A stretch of 36,243 bases of DNA, from contig JAFTHT010000004.1 in NCBI GenBank assembly GCA_017457285.1, positions 1 to 36,243 of the forward strand, given 5' to 3'. Numbering within the stretch: position 1 is the stretch's first letter; each line of letters opens with the position of its first letter. Source of the DNA: Oscillospiraceae bacterium. GTDB lineage: Bacteria; Bacillota; Clostridia; Oscillospirales; Oscillospiraceae. Positions 6,428-13,799 of the stretch are shown one piece after another. The position numbers and the translations under genes are program-made. The notes below the pieces were generated by a model that was given only the letters and a program-made list of their open reading frames with translations, searched no databases and had not been told where the DNA came from.

Positions 6428-9124
6428 TTATTTCCGCTTGGCGGCGATGCGCTGGATCAGCTTGACGGTCTCCACAACGGGGATCACCAGGATGGCCAGG
6501 GCCATGGAGATGCCGTACTCCTGCAGACCGATGGGGGTGAACCCAAAGGCACGGGCGATGGGGCCTACCTCGATGACCAGGGTGGTCAGCAGCAGGGAGC
6601 CCAGCATGGCAGCCCACAGCACCTTGTTATGGCTCTTCAGGCTGAACACGGACTTGCGCTGGGAGCGCAGATTGAAGGAGTGGAAAATTTCGCACATACT
6701 CATGGTCAGGAAGGCCATGGTCATGCCGTGGCCGGACTCGCCCAGGGAGCGCAGGGTCTGGAAGAAGCCGGTGCCGAACTCAAAGGAGGCGCCAATCAGG
6801 TAAGCGGCCAGGGTGATCGCCGTCACCAGCACGCCCTGATAGATCACGTCGAAGCCCAGACCGCCGGCGAAGATGCCGTCCTTGGAGTTTCTGGGGGGAC
6901 GGTTCATGGTGTCGGGTTCGGCCTGTTCCATGCCCAGAGCCAGGGCCGGGAAGCAGTCGGTGACCAGGTTGATGAACAGCAGATGCACGGGGTTCAGCAG
7001 CACGAAGCCCAGCATGGTGGCGAAGAACACGCCCAGAACCTCGGACATATTGGAAGCCAGCAGGAACTGGATGGCCTTGCGGATGTTGTCGTAAATCCGG
7101 CGGCCCTCGCCCACGGCGGAGACGATGGTGGCGAAGTTGTCGTCAGCCAGCACCATGTCCGCCACGTTCTTGGTCACGTCGGTGCCGGTGATGCCCATGC
7201 CCACGCCGATGTCGGCGGACTTGATGGAGGGGGCGTCGTTGACGCCGTCGCCGGTCATGGCGGTGATATAGCCATTGGCCTTCCAGGCGGTAACGATCCG
7301 GGTCTTATGCTCCGGCTGGACCCGGGCGTAGACGCCGTACTTCTTAACAAATTCGCAGATATCCTCGTCGGAGATCGCGTCCAGCTCCGCGCCGGTGATG
7401 GCCTCGGAGGCATCGGAGATGATGCCCAGCTCCTTGGCGATGGCCACGGCGGTATCCTTGTGGTCGCCGGTGATCATCACGGCCCGGATGCCGGCGGAGC
7501 GGCACTCCTCGATGGCGGCCTTGACCTCGGGGCGGACCGGGTCGATCATGCCCGTCAGGCCCAGGAACACCAGGTCCTGCTCCAGGAATTCGGGGGTGTT
7601 GTCGGCGGGCTTCTTGTCCCAATCCCGCTTGGCGGCGGCCAGGACCCGGAGGGCCTTGTCGGCCATGGCCTTGTTGGCGGCCATGATTTCGGCCCGCTTG
7701 GCGCTTGTCATGGGTTTGATTTCGCCGTTGTCGTAATAGTAGGCGCAGCGCTCCAGCACCACGTCGGGGCCACCCTTGGTGTACTGGACGAAGGCGCCGC
7801 CCAGGTCATGAATGGTGGACATCATTTTACGGCTGGAATCGAAGGGGGCCTCGTCCACCCGGGGGGTGGCCTTCTCCAGGTCCTGCTTCTTCAGGCCCAG
7901 ACTGCAGGCGAAGTTCACCAGAGCGCACTCGGTGGGCTCGCCCTCGGCCTGATCCTTGTCGTTCAGGTTGGCATCGGAGCAAAGGGCCATGGCGGTGGCC
8001 ACCAGCTTCTCGTCGCCCATGCAGTCCACAACGGTCATCTTGTTTTGGGTCAGGGTGCCGGTCTTGTCGGAGCAGATGACCTGGGTGCAGCCCAGGGTCT
8101 CCACGGCGGTGAGCCGGCGGATGACCGCGTTACGCTGGGACATTTTGGTGACGCCGATGGACAGCACCACGGTAACCACCGTGGCCAGGCCCTCGGGGAT
8201 GGCGGCAACGGCCAGAGAAACGGCCACCATGAAGGTGCCCAGGATGCCGCTGAGGGAGTAGTTGCCCTTCATAATCAGGTTGAAGGCGAAAATGAACACG
8301 CAGATGCCCAGCACCAGCCAGCTAAGGGTTTTGCCCAGCTGATCCAGCTTCCGCTGCAGGGGGGTCTGCTCTTCCTGGGTCTGGGCCAGAGCGTCGGCGA
8401 TTTTGCCCATCTCGGTGTTCATACCGGTGCCGGTGATCACGGCCTTGCCCCGGCCGTAAACCACGGTGGAGCCCATGTAGCACATATTCTTCCGGTCACC
8501 CAGAGGCACCTCGTCCTTGCCGCCGGACAGGTTCAGGGCATCGATCATCTTGTTGACCGGCACGGACTCGCCGGTGAGGGCGGCTTCCTCAATCTTCAGG
8601 GAAGCGTTTTCGATGATACGGCCGTCGGCAGGCACCGCGTCACCGGCCTCCAGCACCACGATATCGCCGGGCACCAGCTCGTCGGAATGCAGGACGATCT
8701 GCTTGCCGTCCCGAATCACCTTACAGGTGGCGGCGGTCATGGTCTGCAATGCTTCGATGGCGGCTTCGGCTTTGCTCTCCTGGATCACGCCCAGGATGGC
8801 ATTCAGCAGCACCACCACCAGGATGATGCCAACTTCCACCAGGCCCTCCAACAGGTGGCCAAGGTCCCGGGGCTCCGGCAGCTGGAAGAAGTCCAGCACC
8901 GTGGTACCGGCAGAGACCATCGCGGCGATCATCAGAATGATGAGCATGGGGTCCTTCAGCTGGGCCATGAAACGCTGGAACCAGGTGGCCTTCTCCGCTT
9001 CTTTGAGCTTATTGGGGCCGTGCTTGGCCAGGCGTTCCTGCGCCTGTGCCGTGGTCAGTCCCTCAGCGCCTACGCCGAGGCTCTGCAGAACTTCGTCCGC
9101 AGATTGGGTGTAGATTTTCTTCAT
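6428..9124 (-). CDS. Type II P-type cation ATPase (Ca2+-ATPase fold; possible Mn2+ exporter)
   Basis: This 898-residue membrane pump starts at ATG 9124-9122 behind AAGGAG. The N-terminal cation ATPase domain spans residues 5-60. The actuator TGES is at 184-187, phosphorylated Asp353 lies in DKTGTLT, and TGDGVNDAP at 624-632 is in the hinge. The transmembrane cation site matches SERCA-type pumps: PEGL with Glu311 in M4, Asn692 and Glu695 in M5, and Asn719, Thr722 and Asp723 in M6 (NLVTD). By homology it would be called a calcium-transporting ATPase. The leader, however, carries a yybP-ykoY riboswitch, which senses Mn2+ and in lactic acid bacteria controls related pumps. I therefore infer Mn2+ (with or without Ca2+) export. 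The residues alone do not separate Ca2+ from Mn2+. Confidence 0.93.
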   Translation of the reverse strand: MKKIYTQSADEVLQSLGVGAEGLTTAQAQERLAKHGPNKLKEAEKATWFQRFMAQLKDPMLIILMIAAMVSAGTTVLDFFQLPEPRDLGHLLEGLVEVGIILVVVLLNAILGVIQESKAEAAIEALQTMTAATCKVIRDGKQIVLHSDELVPGDIVVLEAGDAVPADGRIIENASLKIEEAALTGESVPVNKMIDALNLSGGKDEVPLGDRKNMCYMGSTVVYGRGKAVITGTGMNTEMGKIADALAQTQEEQTPLQRKLDQLGKTLSWLVLGICVFIFAFNLIMKGNYSLSGILGTFMVAVSLAVAAIPEGLATVVTVVLSIGVTKMSQRNAVIRRLTAVETLGCTQVICSDKTGTLTQNKMTVVDCMGDEKLVATAMALCSDANLNDKDQAEGEPTECALVNFACSLGLKKQDLEKATPRVDEAPFDSSRKMMSTIHDLGGAFVQYTKGGPDVVLERCAYYYDNGEIKPMTSAKRAEIMAANKAMADKALRVLAAAKRDWDKKPADNTPEFLEQDLVFLGLTGMIDPVRPEVKAAIEECRSAGIRAVMITGDHKDTAVAIAKELGIISDASEAITGAELDAISDEDICEFVKKYGVYARVQPEHKTRIVTAWKANGYITAMTGDGVNDAPSIKSADIGVGMGITGTDVTKNVADMVLADDNFATIVSAVGEGRRIYDNIRKAIQFLLASNMSEVLGVFFATMLGFVLLNPVHLLFINLVTDCFPALALGMEQAEPDTMNRPPRNSKDGIFAGGLGFDVIYQGVLVTAITLAAYLIGASFEFGTGFFQTLRSLGESGHGMTMAFLTMSMCEIFHSFNLRSQRKSVFSLKSHNKVLWAAMLGSLLLTTLVIEVGPIARAFGFTPIGLQEYGISMALAILVIPVVETVKLIQRIAAKRK

Positions 9125-9179
9125 CGGACATTCTCCTTTATGATAATGTGCGGTCGCCCGCAGGATCGCGAAGATAGTT

Positions 9180-9290
9180 GTCATTGCGAACCAGTGCGCT
9201 TAAGTGGTGTGGCAATCCGTACTCTTTTTTGCGGTGCGGGGGGACGGATTGCCACGTCGCTGTGCGCCTCGCAATGACAGGGGTTGCGAC
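9180..9290. repeat. Family A hairpin repeat inside the ATPase leader
   Basis: It starts TGTCATTGCGAACCAGTGCG and ends CCTCGCAATGACA, with inner inverted arms GGCAATCCGT and ACGGATTGCC. It lies between the riboswitch terminator (9311-9353) and the ATPase ribosome site, so every full-length ATPase mRNA should carry this hairpin in its 5' leader. Confidence 0.85.
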
Positions 9291-9310
9291 GCAGGATTTA
9301 TTTTATGCCT

Positions 9311-9353
9311 AAAAAACAAAAACCCATGCACAGCTCTGGCGAAGCGGTGCATG
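9311..9353 (-). terminator. Riboswitch-controlled terminator of the ATPase leader
   Basis: On the minus strand CATGCAC (9353-9347) pairs with GTGCATG (9331-9325) and is followed by GGTTTTTGTTTTTT. Three bases, 9351-9353, are shared with the aptamer P1 stem, so ligand-stabilised P1 and the terminator compete. Confidence 0.85.
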
Positions 9354-9443
9354 AGTCTCACTCTTTCAAGCGCCCCGGGCCAAAAGCCGAATTGACGGGG
9401 TGGGCTAAACCCGGACAGAGTCTGGGCTGAATTACTCCCTCAT
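9351..9443 (-). promoter_or_regulatory. yybP-ykoY (Mn2+) riboswitch aptamer upstream of the ATPase
   Basis: Read on the minus strand, P1 is ATGAG (9443-9439) with CTCAT (9355-9351). It encloses the conserved 5' GGGAGTAA, a central GTCAATTCGGC segment inside a CCCCG/CGGGG helix, and the 3' GAGTGAGAC block. These match what I remember of the yybP-ykoY consensus, the Mn2+-sensing class seen upstream of Mn exporters and P-type ATPases. The 3' strand of P1 overlaps the following terminator stem, as expected of a transcriptional ON switch. No covariance search was possible. Confidence 0.75.
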
Positions 9444-9452
9444 AACAAAAGC

Positions 9453-9481
9453 ATTATACCATCTTCAACCCGGGAACGCAA
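9453..9481 (-). promoter_or_regulatory. Promoter of the ATPase leader
   Basis: On the minus strand a perfect TATAAT (9453-9458) has a weak TTGCGT -35 (9476-9481) 17 bases upstream. It places the transcript start just ahead of the aptamer. The predicted leader to the ATG is roughly 320 bases. Confidence 0.65.
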
Positions 9482-9547
9482 GAGGAATTTTGAAAATCTT
9501 ACAAAGATTTTACGATACAATACCGGGAAAATAGGCGAATTTTACTG

Positions 9548-9576
9548 TTGACAGAGCTATATATCTGTGTTAAACT
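9548..9576 (+). promoter_or_regulatory. Promoter of the dapA leader
   Basis: A perfect TTGACA (9548-9553), 17 bases, then TAAACT preceded by TGT (an extended -10). Initiation would fall about 15 bases before the lysine aptamer. Confidence 0.7.
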
Positions 9577-9598
9577 GCAGATAATAGAATAGATATCA

Positions 9599-9756
9599 GA
9601 TAGAGGCGCGTCGCATCAAAAGTACCGCCGCCGGGGGGGCCTTCGCGGGGCTGTGGCCGGTGGGAAAGGGATCGTCGCCGAAGGGGGCCGAGGCGAAAGG
9701 CTGCCCTGGGCAGACAGGGAATACCTGGCTGACTGTCGCGCAAGCGGAGTGCTATC
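9599..9756 (+). promoter_or_regulatory. Lysine riboswitch (L-box) upstream of dapA
   Basis: The P1 stem GATAG (9599-9603) pairs with CTATC (9752-9756). Core features of the class are in order: AGAGGCGCG with a later AAAAGTA, then AAAGGGATCGTCGCCGAAGG, then CTGACTGTCGC, then GGAGTGCTATC. These closely follow the Bacillus lysC L-box. Lysine binding should lower transcription of dapA and the genes after it. The aptamer lies 130 bases upstream of dapA, the first committed enzyme of lysine synthesis, which fits. Confidence 0.94.
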
Positions 9757-9758
9757 AC

Positions 9759-9834
9759 CTTCATCGAGCGTCCCACAGGGGCAGAAGTTTTTTTCGATGA
9801 ACCCGATGGCCGATGCTTGCATCGGTTATTTTTT
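9759..9834 (+). terminator. Expression platform of the lysine riboswitch
   Basis: Two termination-like structures follow the aptamer. The first is a CTTC...GAAG hairpin containing TCCC/GGGG and ending in seven T (9788-9794). The second is CCGATG-CTTG-CATCGG (9810-9825), followed by TTATTTTTT. TCATCGA (9761-9767) can instead pair with TCGATGA (9794-9800), a competing fold that covers the first U-run. Which hairpin terminates cannot be settled by eye; the second is the more compact. Confidence 0.7.
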
Positions 9835-9885
9835 ATGCTTCCCTACAGATAAGCAGTACTATTCTACCCAAAAGGAGTGCGTAAT

Positions 9886-10773
9886 ATGAAGAATACCATT
9901 TTCCGGGGCGTGGCCACTGCGCTGATTACCCCCATGAACGAGCAGGGCGTGGATTATCCCGCGCTGAAAAAGCTCATCAACTGGCAGATCGAGGAGGGCA
10001 TCGATGCCCTGGTCATCTGCGGCACCACCGGCGAAAGCTCTACGCTGTCCGACGCCGAGCATAAGGAAGTGCTGAAGGTGGCCCTGGAAACTGCCGCCGG
10101 CCGTGTCCCTATGATCGCCGGCACCGGCTCCAACGATACCGCCTATGCCATCAGCCTGACCAAGTATGCCTGCGAAATCGGCTACGATGGTGTGCTGGTG
10201 GTGACACCTTATTATAATAAGACCACCCAGCGGGGCCTGATCGCCATGTTCACCGCCATCGCCGATGCCGCCACCAAGCCCGTTATCCTTTATAATGTGC
10301 CCAGCCGCACCGGCGTGAACATCGAACCTGCCACCTGCGCTGCTTTGGCGGAGCATCCCAATATCTGCGCCATCAAGGCTGCCGGCGGCAATATCTCCAA
10401 GATTGTGGAGATTGCGGCTCTGGCCGGGGATAAGCTGGATATCTACTCCGGCAACGACGATCAGATTGTGCCCATCATGGCCTGCGGCGGCATCGGTGTC
10501 ATCTCCGTGCTGTCCAATGTGCTGCCCGCCGAGACGGTGGCCCTGTGCAAGAAATTCTTCGATGGCGATGTGGCAGGTGCCATGGAGCTGCAGAAGAAGT
10601 ACCTGGCCCTGGCCAATGCCCTGTTCTGCGAGGTCAACCCCATCCCAGTGAAGGCCGCCATGGCTGCCATGGGCTTCTGCGAGAACCGCCTGCGCCTGCC
10701 CCTGGTCCCCATGGAGCAGGGCCACGAGGAAATGCTCCGGGAAAAAATGCGGGAGCAGGGCCTGAAGGTGTAA
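9886..10773 (+). CDS. dapA: 4-hydroxy-tetrahydrodipicolinate synthase
   Basis: DapA condenses pyruvate with aspartate semialdehyde, the committed step to meso-diaminopimelate and lysine. The protein has 295 residues, as expected. AAAGGAG (9871-9877) is 8 bases before ATG 9886; a GTG at 9877 is in frame but overlaps that site. Visible are Thr47-Thr48 (CGTTGE), Tyr136 and Arg141 (LYNVPSRTG), and the Schiff-base Lys164 (CAIKAAGG), all on one TIM-barrel aldolase domain. It is the first gene after the lysine riboswitch and is followed by ddh and lysA in the same direction, so the three probably share lysine control. Confidence 0.97.
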   Translation: MKNTIFRGVATALITPMNEQGVDYPALKKLINWQIEEGIDALVICGTTGESSTLSDAEHKEVLKVALETAAGRVPMIAGTGSNDTAYAISLTKYACEIGYDGVLVVTPYYNKTTQRGLIAMFTAIADAATKPVILYNVPSRTGVNIEPATCAALAEHPNICAIKAAGGNISKIVEIAALAGDKLDIYSGNDDQIVPIMACGGIGVISVLSNVLPAETVALCKKFFDGDVAGAMELQKKYLALANALFCEVNPIPVKAAMAAMGFCENRLRLPLVPMEQGHEEMLREKMREQGLKV

Positions 10774-10782
10774 ATCCAAAAC

Positions 10783-10870
10783 TGTCATTGCGAGGAGCGG
10801 AGCGACGTGGCAATCCGTTCCCCGGTGCAGGAGAGAACGGATTGCCACGGCCTTCGGCCTCGCAATGACA
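10783..10870. repeat. Family A hairpin repeat between dapA and ddh
   Basis: It starts TGTCATTGCGAGGAGCGGAG and ends CCTCGCAATGACA. Its arms extend inward to GGCAATCCGTT and AACGGATTGCC, giving a nearly complete long stem of about 40 bp with a short loop. It lies 10 bases after the dapA stop and has no U-run, so readthrough into ddh remains plausible. Confidence 0.88.
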
Positions 10871-10913
10871 GGAATTTCGAAAACATTCTATCTTTAGAAA
10901 GTGGCTGATATAT

Positions 10914-11897
10914 ATGGTTAATATTGGAATCGTTGGCTACGGCAACCTGGCCCGGGGCGTGGAGTGCGCCATCCGGCAGAACGAGGATTTGGCCCTTGCG
11001 GCGGTGTTCACCCGCCGGGACCCGGCCTCTGTGAAGATTCTGACCCCCAATGTGCCGGTGCTTCCCCTGGAGGCTACCGCGGATTGGAAGGATCGGATTG
11101 ATGTGATGATCCTCTGCGGCGGCTCCGCCACGGATCTGCCCAAAATGACCCCGGTTTTTGCCCGGGATTTCAATGTCATCGACAGCTTTGATACCCACGC
11201 CACCATCCCCGCGCACTTTGAAAATGTCAACGCCGCCGCGGTGGAAAGCGGCCATATCGCCTTCATTTCCATGGGCTGGGACCCGGGCCTGTTCTCTGTG
11301 AACCGGCTTTACGCCAGCGCCATCCTGCCCCAGGGCAAGGACTATACCTTCTGGGGCAAGGGCGTCAGCCAGGGCCATTCCGATGCGGTCCGCCGGATTC
11401 CCGGGGTTTTGGACTGCCGCCAGTACACCATTCCGGTGGAAAGCGCCATGGACCGGGTCCGCGCCGGGGAGAATCCCCAGCTGTCCACCCGGGAAAAGCA
11501 CAGCCGCTACTGCTATGTGGTGGCGGCGGAGGGGGCGGACAAGGCTGCCATCGAGAATGCCATCAAGACCATGCCCAATTATTTCGCCGATTACGACACC
11601 ACTGTGGAATTTATTTCCATGGAGGAAATGCGCCGGGATCATTCCGGCCTGCCCCATGGCGGCAGCGTGATCCGCAGCGGCGTCACCGGCTGGGATGGCG
11701 AAAACCACCAGACCATCGAATATAAGCTGACCCTGGATTCCAACCCCCAGTTCACCGCCAGCGTGCTGGTGGCCTGCGCCCGGGCAGCCATGAAGATGAA
11801 GGCCCGGGGCATCACCGGCTGCCAGACCATTTTCGACATCCCCCCGGCAGACCTGTCCCCCCTCCCCCGGGAAGAGCTGCTGGCCCATATGCTGTAA
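10914..11897 (+). CDS. ddh: meso-diaminopimelate dehydrogenase
   Basis: This NADPH enzyme of 327 residues makes meso-DAP from tetrahydrodipicolinate and ammonia in one step, bypassing the succinyl or acetyl branch. The N-terminal Rossmann motif is GIVGYGNLARG (residues 4-14), and family blocks include CGGSATD, SFDTHATIP, SMGWDPGLFS, WGKGVSQGHSDA and the C-terminal NPQFTAS, as in Corynebacterium and Clostridia Ddh. The length matches the family. The ATG at 10914 has only a weak GAAAG-type ribosome site. It lies between dapA and lysA, so lysine and peptidoglycan precursor supply are made together. Confidence 0.95.
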   Translation: MVNIGIVGYGNLARGVECAIRQNEDLALAAVFTRRDPASVKILTPNVPVLPLEATADWKDRIDVMILCGGSATDLPKMTPVFARDFNVIDSFDTHATIPAHFENVNAAAVESGHIAFISMGWDPGLFSVNRLYASAILPQGKDYTFWGKGVSQGHSDAVRRIPGVLDCRQYTIPVESAMDRVRAGENPQLSTREKHSRYCYVVAAEGADKAAIENAIKTMPNYFADYDTTVEFISMEEMRRDHSGLPHGGSVIRSGVTGWDGENHQTIEYKLTLDSNPQFTASVLVACARAAMKMKARGITGCQTIFDIPPADLSPLPREELLAHML

Positions 11898-11901
11898 ATA
11901 A

Positions 11902-12037
11902 GCCTTCCCCCTGGGGGGAAGGTGCCCTGAAGGGGCGGATGAGGGGCCTGTGGTCGTTTTTCCGGCATTTTAGGTAATCGTACTGCGGCTTCCCCTCATC
12001 AGTCAGCTGCGCTGACAGCTTCCCCCCAGGGGGAAGC
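11902..12037. repeat. Hairpin repeat element, family B copy 2
   Basis: The left arm GCCTTCCCCCTGGGGGGAAG...GATGAGGGG is mirrored by the right arm CCCCTCATCAG...CTTCCCCCCAGGGGGAAGC. A second internal palindrome, CAGTCAGCTGCGCTGACAG, lies in the right arm. The element fills the ddh-lysA gap, starting 4 bases after the ddh stop and ending about 40 bases before the lysA ATG. It shares the GTGCCC-GAAGGGGCGG block with the element at 6191-6314. Confidence 0.8.
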
Positions 12038-12079
12038 ATTTTCGGCGCTGACATTCAATCTCCAAAAAGAGGAAACACT

Positions 12080-13375
12080 ATGCTTTACAAGAATTTAGCG
12101 GTGAACGAGGCGGGACATTTGACCGTTTCCGGCTTCGATACCACCGATTTGGCGGCCCAATTCGGCACGCCCCTGATGCTGCTGGATGAAACCGTCATCC
12201 GGAATCGCTGCCGGGAATATATCCGCGCCATGGAAGCGCACCTCCCCGCCGGTTCCCGGCCCCTCTACGCCAGCAAGGCCCTGAGCCTGAAGCGGCTCTA
12301 CGAGGTGATGAAGGAGGAGGGCATGGGCATCGATGTGGTGTCCGTTGGTGAGATGTTCACCGCCCTGAAGGCCGGTTACCCCCTGGAAAATGCCTTTTTC
12401 CACGGCAACAGCAAGACCGATGGGGATATCGCCTTCGCTATGGACCATGGCATCGGCCACTTCGTCTGCGACAGCCTGGACGAGCTGACCGCCGTCAACG
12501 CCGAGGCGACCCGCCGTGGCATCCGCCAGAAGGTGCTGCTGCGGCTGACCCCGGGCATCGACCCCCACACCCACGAAAAGATCAGCACCGGCCGCATCGA
12601 CTGCAAGTTCGGCGCCGCCATCGAAACCGGCCAGGCCGAGGCGCTGATTTTGCAGGCCCTGGCCCTTCCGGCCATCGATTTGCAGGGCTACCACTGCCAC
12701 ATCGGCTCCCAGATTTTCGACCACAGCCCCTTCTGCGACGCGGCGATCCTCATGCTGGAGTTCATGGCGGACATCAAGGCCCGGCATGGCTTCTGCCCCC
12801 CGGTGCTGAACCTGGGCGGCGGCATGGGCGTGCCCTACACCGGGGCCGACGGTTCCATCGATTATACCGCCAACATCGCCAGCATCGGCAAGCTCATTTC
12901 CGAGGTTTGTGCCCGGCTGGAGCTGGAGCCCCCGGTTATCCTCATGGAGCCGGGCCGGAGCATCGTGGCGGATGCGGGTACTACATTATATCATGTAACG
13001 ACGATTAAGCAGATCCCCGGCTTCAAGAACTATGCCGCGGTCAACGGCGGCATGACCGATAATCCCCGGTTCGCCCTGTACCAGGCGGCCTACACCGTCC
13101 TGCCGGCCAGCCGGATGCTGGATGAACGGGATTTTGTCTGCACCATCGCCGGTGCCTGCTGTGAAAGCGGCGACCTGATCCAGGAGGATGTGGCTCTGCC
13201 CAGGCCCAACCGGGGCGATCTGATCGCGGTGCTGACCACCGGCGCCTATAATTATTCCATGGCCTCCAACTATAACCGCATCCCCCGGCCCCCGGTGGTG
13301 ATGCTGACGGAAACCGGCCCCCACCTGGCCGTCCGCCGGGAGACCCTGGAGGATCTGCTCCATAACGACCTGTAA
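12080..13375 (+). CDS. lysA: Diaminopimelate decarboxylase
   Basis: LysA decarboxylates meso-DAP to L-lysine, the last step of the pathway, using pyridoxal phosphate. The protein has 431 residues. GAGGAAA precedes ATG 12080. The N-terminal barrel has PLYASKAL with the PLP lysine Lys66, then HCHIGSQ, GGGMGVPY and EPGRSIV for phosphate binding. The C-terminal beta domain has the active-site motif GACCESGD, whose Cys comes from the partner subunit in the dimer. It closes the lysine unit and is followed by a strong terminator. Confidence 0.97.
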   Translation: MLYKNLAVNEAGHLTVSGFDTTDLAAQFGTPLMLLDETVIRNRCREYIRAMEAHLPAGSRPLYASKALSLKRLYEVMKEEGMGIDVVSVGEMFTALKAGYPLENAFFHGNSKTDGDIAFAMDHGIGHFVCDSLDELTAVNAEATRRGIRQKVLLRLTPGIDPHTHEKISTGRIDCKFGAAIETGQAEALILQALALPAIDLQGYHCHIGSQIFDHSPFCDAAILMLEFMADIKARHGFCPPVLNLGGGMGVPYTGADGSIDYTANIASIGKLISEVCARLELEPPVILMEPGRSIVADAGTTLYHVTTIKQIPGFKNYAAVNGGMTDNPRFALYQAAYTVLPASRMLDERDFVCTIAGACCESGDLIQEDVALPRPNRGDLIAVLTTGAYNYSMASNYNRIPRPPVVMLTETGPHLAVRRETLEDLLHNDL

Positions 13376-13380
13376 CCCCA

Positions 13381-13408
13381 AAAGCACCCCATCCGGGGTG
13401 CTTTTTTT
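13381..13408 (+). terminator. Terminator of the lysine operon
   Basis: AAAGCACCCC-ATCC-GGGGTGCTTTTTTT, a GC-rich stem with a 7-T tail, sits 5 bases after the lysA stop. Confidence 0.95.
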
Positions 13409-13415
13409 GGCACGA

Positions 13416-13443
13416 TGTCATTGCGAACCGGCGTGCAATGACA
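13416..13443. repeat. Collapsed 28-bp copy of hairpin repeat family A
   Basis: TGTCATTGCGAACCGGCGTG followed by CAATGACA is just the two outer ends of the element, with the inner arms and core gone. It looks like a deletion remnant of a full copy. Confidence 0.75.
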
Positions 13444-13662
13444 GGGAGCTCTTTGTACGCCAAACGTTTATTTTTCATCGAATCACCCGCCGGGATGGTC
13501 TGATGGAGGCGCATTTTTGACCCCTGAACGGCGGATTTGTCGAATATATCTCCGCTGGAAGAACAATGTTCGCCAGCGGGAGAAAGCCGCCAAAAGGGAT
13601 TTGTAAAAATGCACAAAGGCGGGATTTTCCAATTGTCCAATATGCCGATTATGCACAATCGG
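13444..13662. other. Gene-free stretch upstream of the sugar importer, with hairpin and inverted repeats
   Basis: I see no gene here. There is an AAACGTTT palindrome (13462-13469), a hairpin with CCGCTGG/CCAGCGG arms (13552-13558, 13573-13579), and an inverted repeat CCGATT-ATGCAC-AATCGG (13645-13662) ending 3 bases before the -35 box. The last has the size and place of a repressor or activator site. No regulator gene is in the window. Confidence 0.45.
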
Positions 13663-13665
13663 TGA

Positions 13666-13694
13666 TTGACATATCGCATCCTATGTGGTACAAT
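13666..13694 (+). promoter_or_regulatory. Promoter of the sugar ABC importer operon
   Basis: TTGACA (13666-13671), 17 bases, TACAAT (13689-13694) gives one mismatch to consensus. The leader to ATG 13800 is about 100 bases. The inverted repeat at 13645-13662 abuts the -35 box. Confidence 0.85.
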
Positions 13695-13799
13695 CAATGC
13701 ACCGGAAAACCGGGAAACTGCGCCCCGTTCCGGCTGAACCTGGTTTTGACTGTGGGCTCACAGTTAAAATAAATATTATTAAAAAGGAAGGAAAACACA

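Noticed and set aside
6302..9277. A long plus-strand open frame opposite the ATPase gene
   Set aside because: It is Gly/His/Gln-rich low-complexity translation typical of antisense to a GC-rich gene, while the minus strand encodes a complete, motif-bearing P-type ATPase.
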